From Nonlabens sp. (GTDB lineage: Bacteria; Bacteroidota; Bacteroidia; Flavobacteriales; Flavobacteriaceae): DNA of 64,000 nt. The stretch spans positions 62,001 through 126,000 of the forward strand of contig JAHDIQ010000008.1 of assembly GCA_020630715.1 (NCBI GenBank), read 5' to 3'. Numbering within the stretch: the first letter of the stretch is position 1; each line of letters begins with the position of its first letter. Shown here in pieces: positions 8,353 to 16,199 of this stretch. Position numbers and translations under genes: made by a program. The notes under the pieces are model-generated. The model was not told the origin of the DNA, did not search any database, and was given only the letters and a program-made list of their open reading frames with translations.

Positions 8353-9090
8353 ATGATCAGTATTATTATTCCTGTTTTTAATGAAGAGCATACGATTGTT
8401 GAATTGTTAAATCATTTGGTTGAAAAAGCAAGTCAGCCTGATCACCTAGAGTTAATCGTAGTAGATGGTGGTAGTGTGGATAAAACGAGTTCTAAAGTTT
8501 ACGCTTTCGCGAAAGCGAATCCAGAATTATCATTGCAGTTTCAACAAGCCTCTAAAGGTCGTGGATCACAAATGCACGCAGGCTCGCAAATTGCCAAAGG
8601 CGAAATTCTATATTTTCTTCACGCAGATTCGTTCCCGCCAAAAGATTATGACAAGCATATCGTAAATGCAGTAAAAAATGGACATCAAGCAGGATGTTTT
8701 AGGATGCGTTTTGACAGCTGGAACTGGTGGCTCATCATCATAGGATGGTTTACGAGATTTTCATGGCGCGTAAGTCGTGGTGGTGATCAATCACAGTATA
8801 TTACGAAAGAATTGTATGAGGAAATAGGTGGTTACAACACTAGTATTCCTATTTATGAAGACTATGATTTAATTCATAAGTTATATGAAAATGAAACTTT
8901 TCATGTCATACCTAAATGGCTTACAACTAGCGCGCGCAGATATAGGGAAATAGGTGTTTATAAGTTACAATGGTTCTACATCACGATTTACTGGAAAAAG
9001 CGTAATGGTGCTAGTATAGAAGAGATTTACCAGTATTATTTAGAATGGTGTGAAACCTCAAAGCCAGAAAAGGTAATAAGCTCATCTTAG
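8353..9090 (+). CDS. TIGR04283 arsenosugar-type glycosyltransferase, family 2
   Basis: 245 residues. GT-A fold: ISIIIPVFNEEHTI at the start, VVDGGSVDKT, FLHADSFPP in the metal-binding DxD position, and GGDQSQYITKELYEEIGGY then IPIYEDYDL, all marks of the TIGR04283 subfamily. No TM helix is obvious beyond a short hydrophobic stretch (WWLIIIGWF). It is the fourth gene of the run and ends 4 bp inside the convergent HD gene. A perfect 16-bp palindrome is read AFAKA. Predicted to add a sugar in the arsenosugar pathway by family and context only. Confidence 0.8.
   Translation: MISIIIPVFNEEHTIVELLNHLVEKASQPDHLELIVVDGGSVDKTSSKVYAFAKANPELSLQFQQASKGRGSQMHAGSQIAKGEILYFLHADSFPPKDYDKHIVNAVKNGHQAGCFRMRFDSWNWWLIIIGWFTRFSWRVSRGGDQSQYITKELYEEIGGYNTSIPIYEDYDLIHKLYENETFHVIPKWLTTSARRYREIGVYKLQWFYITIYWKKRNGASIEEIYQYYLEWCETSKPEKVISSS
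8502..8517. repeat. CGCTTTCGCGAAAGCG palindrome, perfect copy
   Basis: Exact copy in the TIGR04283 gene, read A-F-A-K-A in a variable part of the GT-A domain. Confidence 0.9.
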
Positions 9091-9749
9091 CGTTCACCAT
9101 TCCATTCTGCATAGAATTGATCTATGAAATTTACCATATAATCATGGCGTTGTTGTGCTAGTTCTTTTCCAGTTTTTGTATTCATTAAATCTTTAAGCAA
9201 TAGCAACTTTTCATAGAAGTGATTTATGGTAGGGTCGTCACCTTTTTTATATTCTTCTTTAGACATGTTGAGTTTTGGGGCGATTTCTGGATCATATAAT
9301 TTATTGCCTTTAAAACCACCATAATTAAATGTACGTGCTATGCCTATGGCGCCTATCGCATCCAGTCGATCTGCATCCTGAACAATGTCTAGTTCATTAG
9401 TGGTATAACTTTGATCTTGATGTCCACCTTTAAAAGAGATATACTTAATAATTTGGCTAACTTCATAGATGATAGTTTCATCGATTTGTTGCTCTTCAAG
9501 GAATTGTCTCGCAATTTTAGGTCCTATCGATTCATCACCATTATGAAATTTAGAGTCGGCTATGTCGTGGAGTAGTGCGCCTAATTCTATGATGGTAAGA
9601 TTTGCATCTGGTTCATGAGAAGCAATGAGTTTTGCATTTTTCCACACACGTTCTATATGAAACCAGTCGTGTCCACCTTCGGCAGATTGCAAGGTTTCTT
9701 TTACAAATGCAATGGTGTTATGGATGAGGTGTTGGTGGTTATCGCTCAC
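9087..9749 (-). CDS. HD-domain phosphohydrolase
   Basis: 220 residues. The HD metal-binding residues are visible: HDWFHIERV at the start, LLHDIADSKFH in the middle, and QDADRLDAIGAIGIARTF later, the arrangement of the YedJ/PF01966 group of nucleotide or phospho-ester hydrolases. The substrate is not predictable. It lies 18 bp downstream of the BLUF photoreceptor gene on the same strand, so the two are very likely one transcript, and a light-linked function is possible. Converges on the TIGR04283 gene with a 4-bp overlap. Confidence 0.85.
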   Translation of the reverse strand: MSDNHQHLIHNTIAFVKETLQSAEGGHDWFHIERVWKNAKLIASHEPDANLTIIELGALLHDIADSKFHNGDESIGPKIARQFLEEQQIDETIIYEVSQIIKYISFKGGHQDQSYTTNELDIVQDADRLDAIGAIGIARTFNYGGFKGNKLYDPEIAPKLNMSKEEYKKGDDPTINHFYEKLLLLKDLMNTKTGKELAQQRHDYMVNFIDQFYAEWNGER

Positions 9750-9767
9750 AGAAAAATATGTAATTGA

Positions 9768-10178
9768 TTAGGAACTTTCTTTTATGAATTTACGAGTAAG
9801 CTGGATGAGTTGATCTGCTGGCAGGTATTCTGCATTTTTAATCCATGAAAAATAGGTGTTTAATTTATGAGTGTCATTTGATCTTTCAAAGACTTCAAAA
9901 ACACCGCTGTTGTAGTCGTTAAATACGCGATCCTTTAAATCGATTTCTAATAGCTTAATAACATCTAGGTGTCTGGTATCTATTTTAATTTTTTCATATA
10001 GTTCATCGATTAAATGATTCTCACCTTCTATAACCTGAAAAAAATGTTTGTTTCTAATGATTAAAACACCAGTAATGTTGTTGAGCCTATTATTAAAGCT
10101 TACATAATCAATGAGATTAGTGATACCACCGTTAGTAATGTCATTTGCAAACCTACTAACGTAACAAATTGCTTTCAT
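9768..10178 (-). CDS. short BLUF-domain blue-light photoreceptor
   Basis: 136 residues when started at MKAICYVSRF (seven extra residues are possible from 10199). One BLUF flavin-binding domain fills most of the protein. The light-switch residues are present: Y6, N30 and Q48 in the FFQVIEG motif, with NITGVLIIRN as the ITG strand and DTRHLDVIKLL as the RH helix. The Trp and Met usual in the fifth strand (W-S-M-G-F) are replaced (D-Y-N-S-G-V-F), which in BLUF proteins affects signal output. No effector domain is attached, so it should act through a partner; the HD hydrolase directly downstream is the obvious candidate. A promoter lies in the shared 100-bp divergent region. Confidence 0.85.
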   Translation of the reverse strand: MKAICYVSRFANDITNGGITNLIDYVSFNNRLNNITGVLIIRNKHFFQVIEGENHLIDELYEKIKIDTRHLDVIKLLEIDLKDRVFNDYNSGVFEVFERSNDTHKLNTYFSWIKNAEYLPADQLIQLTRKFIKESS

Positions 10179-10196
10179 ATTAATTCTTAGGAGCAC

Positions 10197-10229
10197 CAAA
10201 TTAATATTTTTTCATTCTAATTAAATCAA
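10197..10229 (-). promoter_or_regulatory. candidate promoter of the BLUF-HD operon
   Basis: On the minus strand: TTG (10229-10227), 22-nt spacer, TTAATTTG (10204-10197), one change from the TAnnTTTG consensus. The predicted transcript starts about 12 nt before the BLUF ATG. Confidence 0.5.
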
Positions 10230-10232
10230 AAA

Positions 10233-10250
10233 TTTCAATAATTATTGAAA
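10233..10250. promoter_or_regulatory. 18-bp perfect palindrome, likely GbsR/MarR operator
   Basis: TTTCAATAATTATTGAAA is identical to its reverse complement. It overlaps the -33 TTG of the regulator gene's own promoter and sits 3 bp upstream of the -33 element of the divergent BLUF promoter, so a bound dimer could block both. A 16/18 copy lies at 10807-10824. Winged-helix MarR-type dimers commonly bind dyads of this length. Confidence 0.6.
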
Positions 10251-10274
10251 GTTTAAAATATTTGTGTATATTTG
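10245..10274 (+). promoter_or_regulatory. Bacteroidota-type promoter of the GbsR/MarR gene
   Basis: TTG (10245-10247), 19-nt spacer, TATATTTG (10267-10274): a full match to TTG-N17-23-TAnnTTTG. The start codon at 10279 is only 4 nt further, so the mRNA would be leaderless or nearly so. Confidence 0.75.
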
Positions 10275-10278
10275 ACCT

Positions 10279-10785
10279 ATGAAATTAGAAGAAGGAAAAT
10301 CGCGATTTATTCAGGCTTGGGGTTCTTTAGGAAGTTCATGGGGAATTTCTAAGTCTATGGCACAAATTCATGCGTTATTACTTTCATCACCAGATGGATT
10401 AAGTACTGACGAGATCATGGAGCAAGTGCAACTGTCTCGTGGTAATGTTAATACTAATGTACGTGAGTTGATCAACTGGCGATTAGTGCGCAAGGAAACG
10501 GTGCTAGGTGAGCGCAAAGAGTTTTTTGTTGCCTTACATGATGTACATTCCATTGCCCAAAACATCATGGAAGAACGCAAGCGTCGTGAGTTAGAACCTG
10601 TGCGTAGATTACTTAATGAATTAAAAACTGCTACTATAGATGGTGACAAAGATGAAGTAAAACATTTTCAGTCATTAATAAGTGACTTATCTGATTTTGT
10701 AAGCCAAATGGAAAATCTAACAAACCTAATGACACGTATTAATAGCAATAACTATTTACAGAAAATGATCAAGGCGATATCATAG
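10279..10785 (+). CDS. GbsR/MarR-family transcriptional regulator
   Basis: 168 residues. The N-terminus (SRFIQAWGSLGSSWGISKSMAQIHALLL) and the winged helix-turn-helix (GLSTDEIMEQVQLSRGNVNTNVRELINWRLVRKE) are those of GbsR-type MarR relatives; a helical C-terminus should form the dimer. GbsR proteins repress choline or osmolyte genes in Bacillus, but in flavobacteria the ligand is unknown and no osmolyte gene is present here. The gene has a clear promoter overlapped by an 18-bp palindrome, pointing to autoregulation, and lies between the BLUF operon and the DCC/TIGR01777 genes, which are its probable targets. Confidence 0.85.
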   Translation: MKLEEGKSRFIQAWGSLGSSWGISKSMAQIHALLLSSPDGLSTDEIMEQVQLSRGNVNTNVRELINWRLVRKETVLGERKEFFVALHDVHSIAQNIMEERKRRELEPVRRLLNELKTATIDGDKDEVKHFQSLISDLSDFVSQMENLTNLMTRINSNNYLQKMIKAIS

Positions 10786-10806
10786 CCTTTTTTATTTCAA
10801 ATAAAC

Positions 10807-10824
10807 TTTCAGAAATTATTGAAA
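10807..10824. promoter_or_regulatory. second copy of the operator-like palindrome
   Basis: TTTCAGAAATTATTGAAA matches the 10233-10250 palindrome at 16 of 18 positions and sits 17 bp before the DCC-family start codon. I see no TAnnTTTG box after it, so it may act as an added operator for an internal transcript or be a remnant. Confidence 0.5.
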
Positions 10825-10841
10825 CTTTTAAAAATAAAATC

Positions 10842-11669
10842 ATGATAAAAAATCATAAACTCCTCATCGATAAAAATTGTCCTATGTGTAACATCTATGG
10901 CAAAACGTTTAAGAAGTTAAATATGGTAGATCAGGACACCATTAGTCCATACCAGCTGGTAGGAGAAGATCTTACTTGCTCTATCGACATGCATCGTGCG
11001 CAAAATGAAGTCGCTTTACACGATACGGTAACTGGAAAAACCATTTATGGTCTGGATTCTATGGTTGCTATTTTCACCCAAGGCAATCGATGGATGACCA
11101 GATTCCTGCAATTTCCTTTGGTATATAAACCGTTACTCCAACTCTATAAATTCATCACTTATAATAGAAAAGTGATTGCTGGTAACCAGAAGAGCCCAGC
11201 AACAGATCGAGTTTGTGAACCAGATTTCAACTACTTCTATAGAACGCTGTTTATAGTTTTATCAGCTTTATTTACAGGACTAGTTTTGAATAATTATGTA
11301 AGTCATATTACCAGTTATTTTGGATTCACAACGCCATGGTATGTAGAGTATATGATATGTTTTGGTCAGGTAGTATGGCAAGGAATCATGATTAACCTGT
11401 GGTCACGTAAAAACAGTTGGGATTATCTAGGTAATATGAGTGCTGTTTCTACCTTAGGTGGTTTGTTGCTACTACCGCTATTGCTTTTAAACAATTATAT
11501 GCACTTCTCAGGTCTTACGTTTTTGATCTATTTTACGGTTGTTGTTAGTATGATGCTGTTAGAACATTTACGTAGATGTCGCAATATGGATTTAGGTCTG
11601 TTACCTACCATTTCATGGATTGCTTTTAGAACTGTTGTGTTAGGAATTATTTTAAGTGTATTTGTATGA
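10842..11669 (+). CDS. DCC-family (DUF393) thiol-disulfide-like protein with membrane domain
   Basis: 275 residues. The N-terminal ~110 residues are the DCC domain, with the signature D-x-x-C-P-M-C (D10, C13, C16 in LLIDKNCPMC), a redox-type CxxC. The C-terminal half has five hydrophobic helices (from about residue 128 to the end), so it is an integral membrane protein of unknown reaction. It ends in a 4-bp overlap (ATGA) with the TIGR01777 gene, and a palindrome like the regulator's operator precedes it. The set regulator, DCC, TIGR01777 is probably one regulatory unit. Confidence 0.8.
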   Translation: MIKNHKLLIDKNCPMCNIYGKTFKKLNMVDQDTISPYQLVGEDLTCSIDMHRAQNEVALHDTVTGKTIYGLDSMVAIFTQGNRWMTRFLQFPLVYKPLLQLYKFITYNRKVIAGNQKSPATDRVCEPDFNYFYRTLFIVLSALFTGLVLNNYVSHITSYFGFTTPWYVEYMICFGQVVWQGIMINLWSRKNSWDYLGNMSAVSTLGGLLLLPLLLLNNYMHFSGLTFLIYFTVVVSMMLLEHLRRCRNMDLGLLPTISWIAFRTVVLGIILSVFV

Positions 11670-12553
11670 AAATGATCATTGCTGGTGGTACTGGATTTCT
11701 AGGTAAATCCTTATCACGTTATTTTAAAAGTAAAGGAGATGAAGTGATTACGCTTTCGCGAAAGCATAATAAAAACAACACCTACTGGGACGGCACGACC
11801 ATAGGTGACTGGTCACAACATCTAGAAGGTGCAGACGTGCTAATTAACCTAGCAGGAAAGTCTGTAGATTGTAGGTATACCGATGCTAATAAAAAAGCAA
11901 TATTAAACTCACGTATAGATTCAACTCGAGTTTTAAATGAGGCGATGTCGCAATGTAAAACACCGCCCAAAGTGTTTTTAAATGCAAGCACGGCAACGAT
12001 TTATATACATTCTGAAACGCAACTTAATACTGAAGCAAACGGAATCATAGGTGATGATTTTTCTATGGGAATAGGAAAGGCATGGGAAAAAGAATTTTTC
12101 TCTACTACAATTCCAGAAGTTAGGAAAGTAGCCTTGCGTACTTCTATAGTTCTAGGAAATGATGGTGGAGCATTGCCTAAAATGAAAATGATTACTAGAT
12201 TAGGAATGGGCGGAAAACAAGGTCGTGGTCACCAAAAAATAAGTTGGATTCACATAGACGATTTCTGTAAATCGATTGATTTTTTAATCCAGTCAGATCT
12301 GGATGGTGTGGTGAATATTACGGCACCACAACCAGAAACAAACATCGATTTTATGAGCCAACTGCGCAAATCTATGAAGATGCCTTTTGGGATTTCACAA
12401 CCGGTATGGTTATTAGAATTAGGCGCTATGATGATAGGAACTGAGACAGAACTGCTTTTAAAAAGCCGTAATGTTTATCCACAACGGTTGCTGGATAGTG
12501 GATTTGTATTTGAATATGAACAGCTAGAAGATTGCCTGAGCGATCTTATTTAA
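11666..12553 (+). CDS. TIGR01777 family epimerase/oxidoreductase (DUF1731)
   Basis: 295 residues. A Rossmann fold starts immediately (MKMIIAGGTGFLGKSLSRYF, G-x-x-G-x-x-G), with LINLAGKSVDCRYT and the extended-SDR region LRTSIVLGNDGGALPKM; the C-terminal DUF1731 segment is present. Family members (YfcH, SULA relatives) bind NAD(P); no substrate is assured. Overlaps the DCC gene by 4 bp and the convergent M1 peptidase gene by 8 bp. A near-perfect palindrome copy is read TLSRKH. Confidence 0.85.
   Translation: MKMIIAGGTGFLGKSLSRYFKSKGDEVITLSRKHNKNNTYWDGTTIGDWSQHLEGADVLINLAGKSVDCRYTDANKKAILNSRIDSTRVLNEAMSQCKTPPKVFLNASTATIYIHSETQLNTEANGIIGDDFSMGIGKAWEKEFFSTTIPEVRKVALRTSIVLGNDGGALPKMKMITRLGMGGKQGRGHQKISWIHIDDFCKSIDFLIQSDLDGVVNITAPQPETNIDFMSQLRKSMKMPFGISQPVWLLELGAMMIGTETELLLKSRNVYPQRLLDSGFVFEYEQLEDCLSDLI
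11751..11766. repeat. palindrome copy, one change (last base A)
   Basis: CGCTTTCGCGAAAGCA in the TIGR01777 gene, read L-S-R-K-H, the third possible reading frame. Confidence 0.8.
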
Positions 12554-14195
12554 TCTTATAATCCACGTAATAATTGATATCAGTATCAATAGTTGACTTT
12601 TTAGATGGCAATCTCATGGTCTGTTCTTTAGTAGACGGTTTTAATAGAATTGTTTTGCCATCAATGGCAATACGTATGGGCAAATGGAAATGACCAACTG
12701 TATTTTTCCAGTAGTAGGTTAGTTTCTTTTTATGCTTATCTAGGACTAGTTTAGGAATGCGAGTATCGCGCAGGTATTGGTCAAAAAAGCCAGTTAAATC
12801 CACACCTATTTCTTGTTGTAAATAATCCTCGATTTGCTGAGTTGTGACCGTTTGATGGTAGAATGTTTTGTTCATTCCTCTAAGAATACTGCGCCATTTA
12901 TCATCATCGTTCACGACGGTACGTAAGGTATGTATAAGGTTAGAACCTTTATAATACATATCACCACTACCTTCATGATTTACGTCGTATTCACCTATTA
13001 ATGGTCTGTCATTACTAACATTTTTCCGAGTGCCTATCACATATTCAGCAGATGCTTTTTTTCCATAATGATAGTCTAAGAATAAGTTTTCGCTATAAGC
13101 GGTAAAACCTTCGTGAATCCACATATCTGCGATATCTTTATTTGTAATGCTATTTGCAAACCATTCATGACCAGCTTCATGGATAATAATGAAGTCAAAT
13201 TTAAGTCCCCAACCAGTACCTGATAAATCACTTCCTAAATAACCATTGCGATATTGATTTCCATAGGTAACACTACTTTGATGTTCCATGCCTAAATAGG
13301 GAACTTCTACTAGTTTAAAACTATCCTCATAAAACGGATATGGACCAAACCAGTGTTCAAAAGCCTTCATCATTTTAGGAGCATCCTTAAAATGAACCTT
13401 TGCTTTATCCAGATTATAATCCAGTACGTAATAATCCATGTCTAGTGCTCCTTTTTCACCATCGTAGACTTCGCTAAAATTCACGTAATTTCCTATGTTG
13501 ATATTCACACCATAGTTATTAATAGGATTTTCAACGATCCAGACATAGGTTGAGGTATTGTTTTCTTTATTCTGTTGATCTACGATCCGGCCATTTGCAA
13601 CGGCTTTAAGATCAGATGGAACATTTACGGCGATGGTCATTCCGCTTTCAGGCTCGTCATACATGTGATCTTTACAAGGCCACCATACGCTAGCACCTAG
13701 ACCTTGATTAGAAGTGGCTACAAATGGTCTTCCTTGTTTATCTTTTTTCCATGAAAAACCACCATCCCATGGTGCTCTTTTAGCTTCTCTAGGATGTCCT
13801 TCAAAATGAATGTGGATGGATTCTTTATTTCCTTTTAGTTGTTCTTTTTTTAAGGTGATGTAATAAACGTTCCCATCACGTTCATAATCTAGCGTTTCGT
13901 TTTCCTGCGATACACTAGTGATTTTCATAGGTTCTTGAAGATCTATTTGCATGCGTTGTTGCGACTCTAGAACTGTGTAAGTCACCGTATTTGTTCCTTT
14001 AATAAACTTATCATCAATAGCGACTTCCACAAATAAATCATAGCGATGTAAATCCCACCATTCACGTTCTGGTGTTATAGAACCACGTAAAGAATCTTGT
14101 TTAGTAAATTGATGTTTGCCTTTTAATAATTGGGCACTGGTAAAATGGCCACTTACTACAACAAGTAAAATTAATATGATTTGCAATCTCTTCAT
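12546..14195 (-). CDS. M1-family zinc metallopeptidase (aminopeptidase N-like), exported
   Basis: 549 residues from ATG 14195, which opens a signal peptide (MKRLQIILILLVVVSGHFTSAQ); the frame runs 23 codons further without sign of coding. The zinc site is intact: HEAGHEW at H339/E340/H343 and the third ligand E362 in WIHEGFTAYSE. YLGMEHQSSVTY corresponds to the GxMEN exopeptidase motif, with E-H in place of E-N. The N-terminal beta-sandwich domain is present, but the large ERAP-type C-terminal domain is absent, as in the short bacterial M1 group related to LTA4 hydrolase. Periplasmic or secreted peptide hydrolysis is likely. Converges on the TIGR01777 gene. Confidence 0.88.
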   Translation of the reverse strand: MKRLQIILILLVVVSGHFTSAQLLKGKHQFTKQDSLRGSITPEREWWDLHRYDLFVEVAIDDKFIKGTNTVTYTVLESQQRMQIDLQEPMKITSVSQENETLDYERDGNVYYITLKKEQLKGNKESIHIHFEGHPREAKRAPWDGGFSWKKDKQGRPFVATSNQGLGASVWWPCKDHMYDEPESGMTIAVNVPSDLKAVANGRIVDQQNKENNTSTYVWIVENPINNYGVNINIGNYVNFSEVYDGEKGALDMDYYVLDYNLDKAKVHFKDAPKMMKAFEHWFGPYPFYEDSFKLVEVPYLGMEHQSSVTYGNQYRNGYLGSDLSGTGWGLKFDFIIIHEAGHEWFANSITNKDIADMWIHEGFTAYSENLFLDYHYGKKASAEYVIGTRKNVSNDRPLIGEYDVNHEGSGDMYYKGSNLIHTLRTVVNDDDKWRSILRGMNKTFYHQTVTTQQIEDYLQQEIGVDLTGFFDQYLRDTRIPKLVLDKHKKKLTYYWKNTVGHFHLPIRIAIDGKTILLKPSTKEQTMRLPSKKSTIDTDINYYVDYKIK

Positions 14196-14349
14196 TTTTC
14201 TCTTTAATAGTTTATTACACGCCAGAATGAATTCTACTACTACATAGTTTATTTGTCGCCTCACGGCGTTCTATTTTTTGCGGTATAAATTCCGCTGAGT
14301 GTTAGTCTTTTAAAACTATAATTTTTCTAAATTCTAAATTCTAAATCCT

Positions 14350-14973
14350 CTATTCGCAATTTTCATTGTAGTAATCCACAACTTGAAATACATATTTAAA
14401 ATCCTTTTCTAATATCTTGTTTTGAACCTCTGGACAGTCAGATAAGTAATTACTCAGTGCTTTCTTTGCCACGTTCCATACACCATAACTTGAACGTAAA
14501 AAATACGTTTCATCAGCTTTTTTTACTAGATCCATGGATGTTAAATCATTATTATCTCTATCAATCCATTCTAAATGATAGAGCTGTAATTTCCCTTTGC
14601 TACCAACTTTTAAAAAATGCTGGTCGCCATCATTATCCATAACGTATCTGGTTTCCATTACACTACCGTTAGTAAAATACCTTGACTGTTCTTTTAGCAT
14701 GAAGCTTTCATAATTTGCACCATCCACTTGATAGGACACCACGTTTTTTCTCTTAAATCTTCTCTTCTTTCCCTTAGTATCTGTGAGTCTTATTTTTCTG
14801 TAAAATTCACTAATCACATATTCTTCCTTAAAATAATCTACCTTACCATATAAGGTATCTCCTGTAACTAAAACGATATGATCTAATGGTTCATTATCTG
14901 GAATAGATAAAGTCTTACAAGACCCGATAATTAGCAGGAACACGATAAGAAACGGATATATTTTAATGAGCAT
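14350..14973 (-). CDS. lipoprotein of unknown function
   Basis: 207 residues with a lipoprotein signal ending LIIGSC (Cys19). The mature part begins TLSIPDNEPLDHIVLVTGDT; the phrase VTGDTLYGKVDYFKE resembles the short beta-strand start found in several Bacteroidota outer-membrane-associated proteins that read a 'gdtl.Gkv' motif, and the middle is lysine/arginine-rich (KGKKRRFKRKNVVSY). No domain family can be named. It lies 45 bp downstream of the GH113-like gene on the same strand and may be co-transcribed. A short attctaa repeat (14330-14348) follows it. Confidence 0.65.
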   Translation of the reverse strand: MLIKIYPFLIVFLLIIGSCKTLSIPDNEPLDHIVLVTGDTLYGKVDYFKEEYVISEFYRKIRLTDTKGKKRRFKRKNVVSYQVDGANYESFMLKEQSRYFTNGSVMETRYVMDNDGDQHFLKVGSKGKLQLYHLEWIDRDNNDLTSMDLVKKADETYFLRSSYGVWNVAKKALSNYLSDCPEVQNKILEKDFKYVFQVVDYYNENCE

Positions 14974-15018
14974 GTAATTATTGATGTTTTATTTCTGGTT
15001 TTTCAATATGACGTATAA

Positions 15019-16026
15019 TTAATAACTGCCATACGCTTTAATAATCACTTCTTGTGCCATTTTATCCTGTGGTGTAAATCGCTTTTCAAATCCACGCCAT
15101 CTACTTTGTTCTGCGTGATATTTCCATATAAAACCACCAGCCATCCATTCCTCATTCCATATAGATTCATATAAACCTTTGAACAAATTTGCTTGCGCTT
15201 GCTGGTTTACCGCACGGTCGTCACCAGCATTTTTCCACGGTTCTTTACCAGCATAATCTGCACTAATGTAACCGTATTCAGTAAAAAGGATTTTTTTATT
15301 CCGATTTCGCGAAAGCGAACTCAAATCAACTTTCCATTTTTCCCACGATGCTTTTATACTAGCTAGCGACGGCGTTTTTTCTTCACTCATAGGAAAATAA
15401 GCATCTACACCTATAAAATCCAGTTGTTCCCAGAAATGTACCTGATCATAATTATCCCAATTAGCCGCATAAGTCAATTTACCCTTGTAAATTTCACGGA
15501 TGTCTTTAATAAGTTGATCCCAATAAGCAGGACGTTGTTTCACAAAGGAATCCAGCTCTGTACCTATACAAAACATCTCAATATTTTCTTGAACTGCAAT
15601 ATGGACAAATCGCATGATGTAATCTGTATAGGTTTGCTCCAGTATGCTCCAGTCTGCTTCTGATATTAAATTGATATCACCAGTATAAGCACCGCGACCT
15701 ATCCATAGTTGAGGTTTAAGCAACACCTTTAATTGTTGCTCTTTCATCAATGCATTGGTTTTTTTAACACCATGAGGTTTCTCGCCCCAGTCGCCACGAT
15801 TTTCATCATAATAAATCTGCGGTTCCTCCAGACTTTTCATCCATGCGTAAGGAACAATGACTGCATAATTTGCATTAAAATTTACAATAGGAGTAATCGC
15901 TATTGAATCTATAGGATTGTTTGTAGCAACTAGGGTAATGCCATTGATTTTTTCAGGCACTTGTGATTCTAAGTTTTCACAGCTTAGTGTAATTACTAAA
16001 GTTAATATAACAACTATTGCACGCAT
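15019..16026 (-). CDS. glycoside hydrolase family 113-like lipoprotein
   Basis: 335 residues with a lipoprotein signal (VITLSC, Cys16). The rest is a TIM barrel: VLLKPQLWIGRG, FCIGTELDSF with the putative acid/base E157, FIGVDAYFP and KILFTEYGY with the putative nucleophile E250, a clan GH-A layout as in GH113 beta-mannanases. WAGGFIWKYH-like sequence near the end (GGFIWKYHAEQ) completes the site. It probably acts at the cell surface on a beta-linked polysaccharide, but no transporter or sulfatase genes are nearby, so it is not in a polysaccharide-utilisation locus here. A one-mismatch palindrome is read LSRNR. Confidence 0.8.
   Translation of the reverse strand: MRAIVVILTLVITLSCENLESQVPEKINGITLVATNNPIDSIAITPIVNFNANYAVIVPYAWMKSLEEPQIYYDENRGDWGEKPHGVKKTNALMKEQQLKVLLKPQLWIGRGAYTGDINLISEADWSILEQTYTDYIMRFVHIAVQENIEMFCIGTELDSFVKQRPAYWDQLIKDIREIYKGKLTYAANWDNYDQVHFWEQLDFIGVDAYFPMSEEKTPSLASIKASWEKWKVDLSSLSRNRNKKILFTEYGYISADYAGKEPWKNAGDDRAVNQQAQANLFKGLYESIWNEEWMAGGFIWKYHAEQSRWRGFEKRFTPQDKMAQEVIIKAYGSY
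15302..15317. repeat. palindrome copy, one change
   Basis: CGATTTCGCGAAAGCG in the GH113-like gene, read (minus strand) L-S-R-N-R. Confidence 0.75.
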
Positions 16027-16199
16027 GAATATTTAAAATATGCAGTAAATATAATGGTTAGATCTAACTATAATCCTGCTTTAGGTTATGTTTAAGAAAG
16101 CCATAACGGGAAGAATGCATAAGACGATTAGTTAAATTTATAACTATGGTTGTGATAACTATTTCTTAATTTGTGTCCTTAAAGATTAAACAATCTTAC

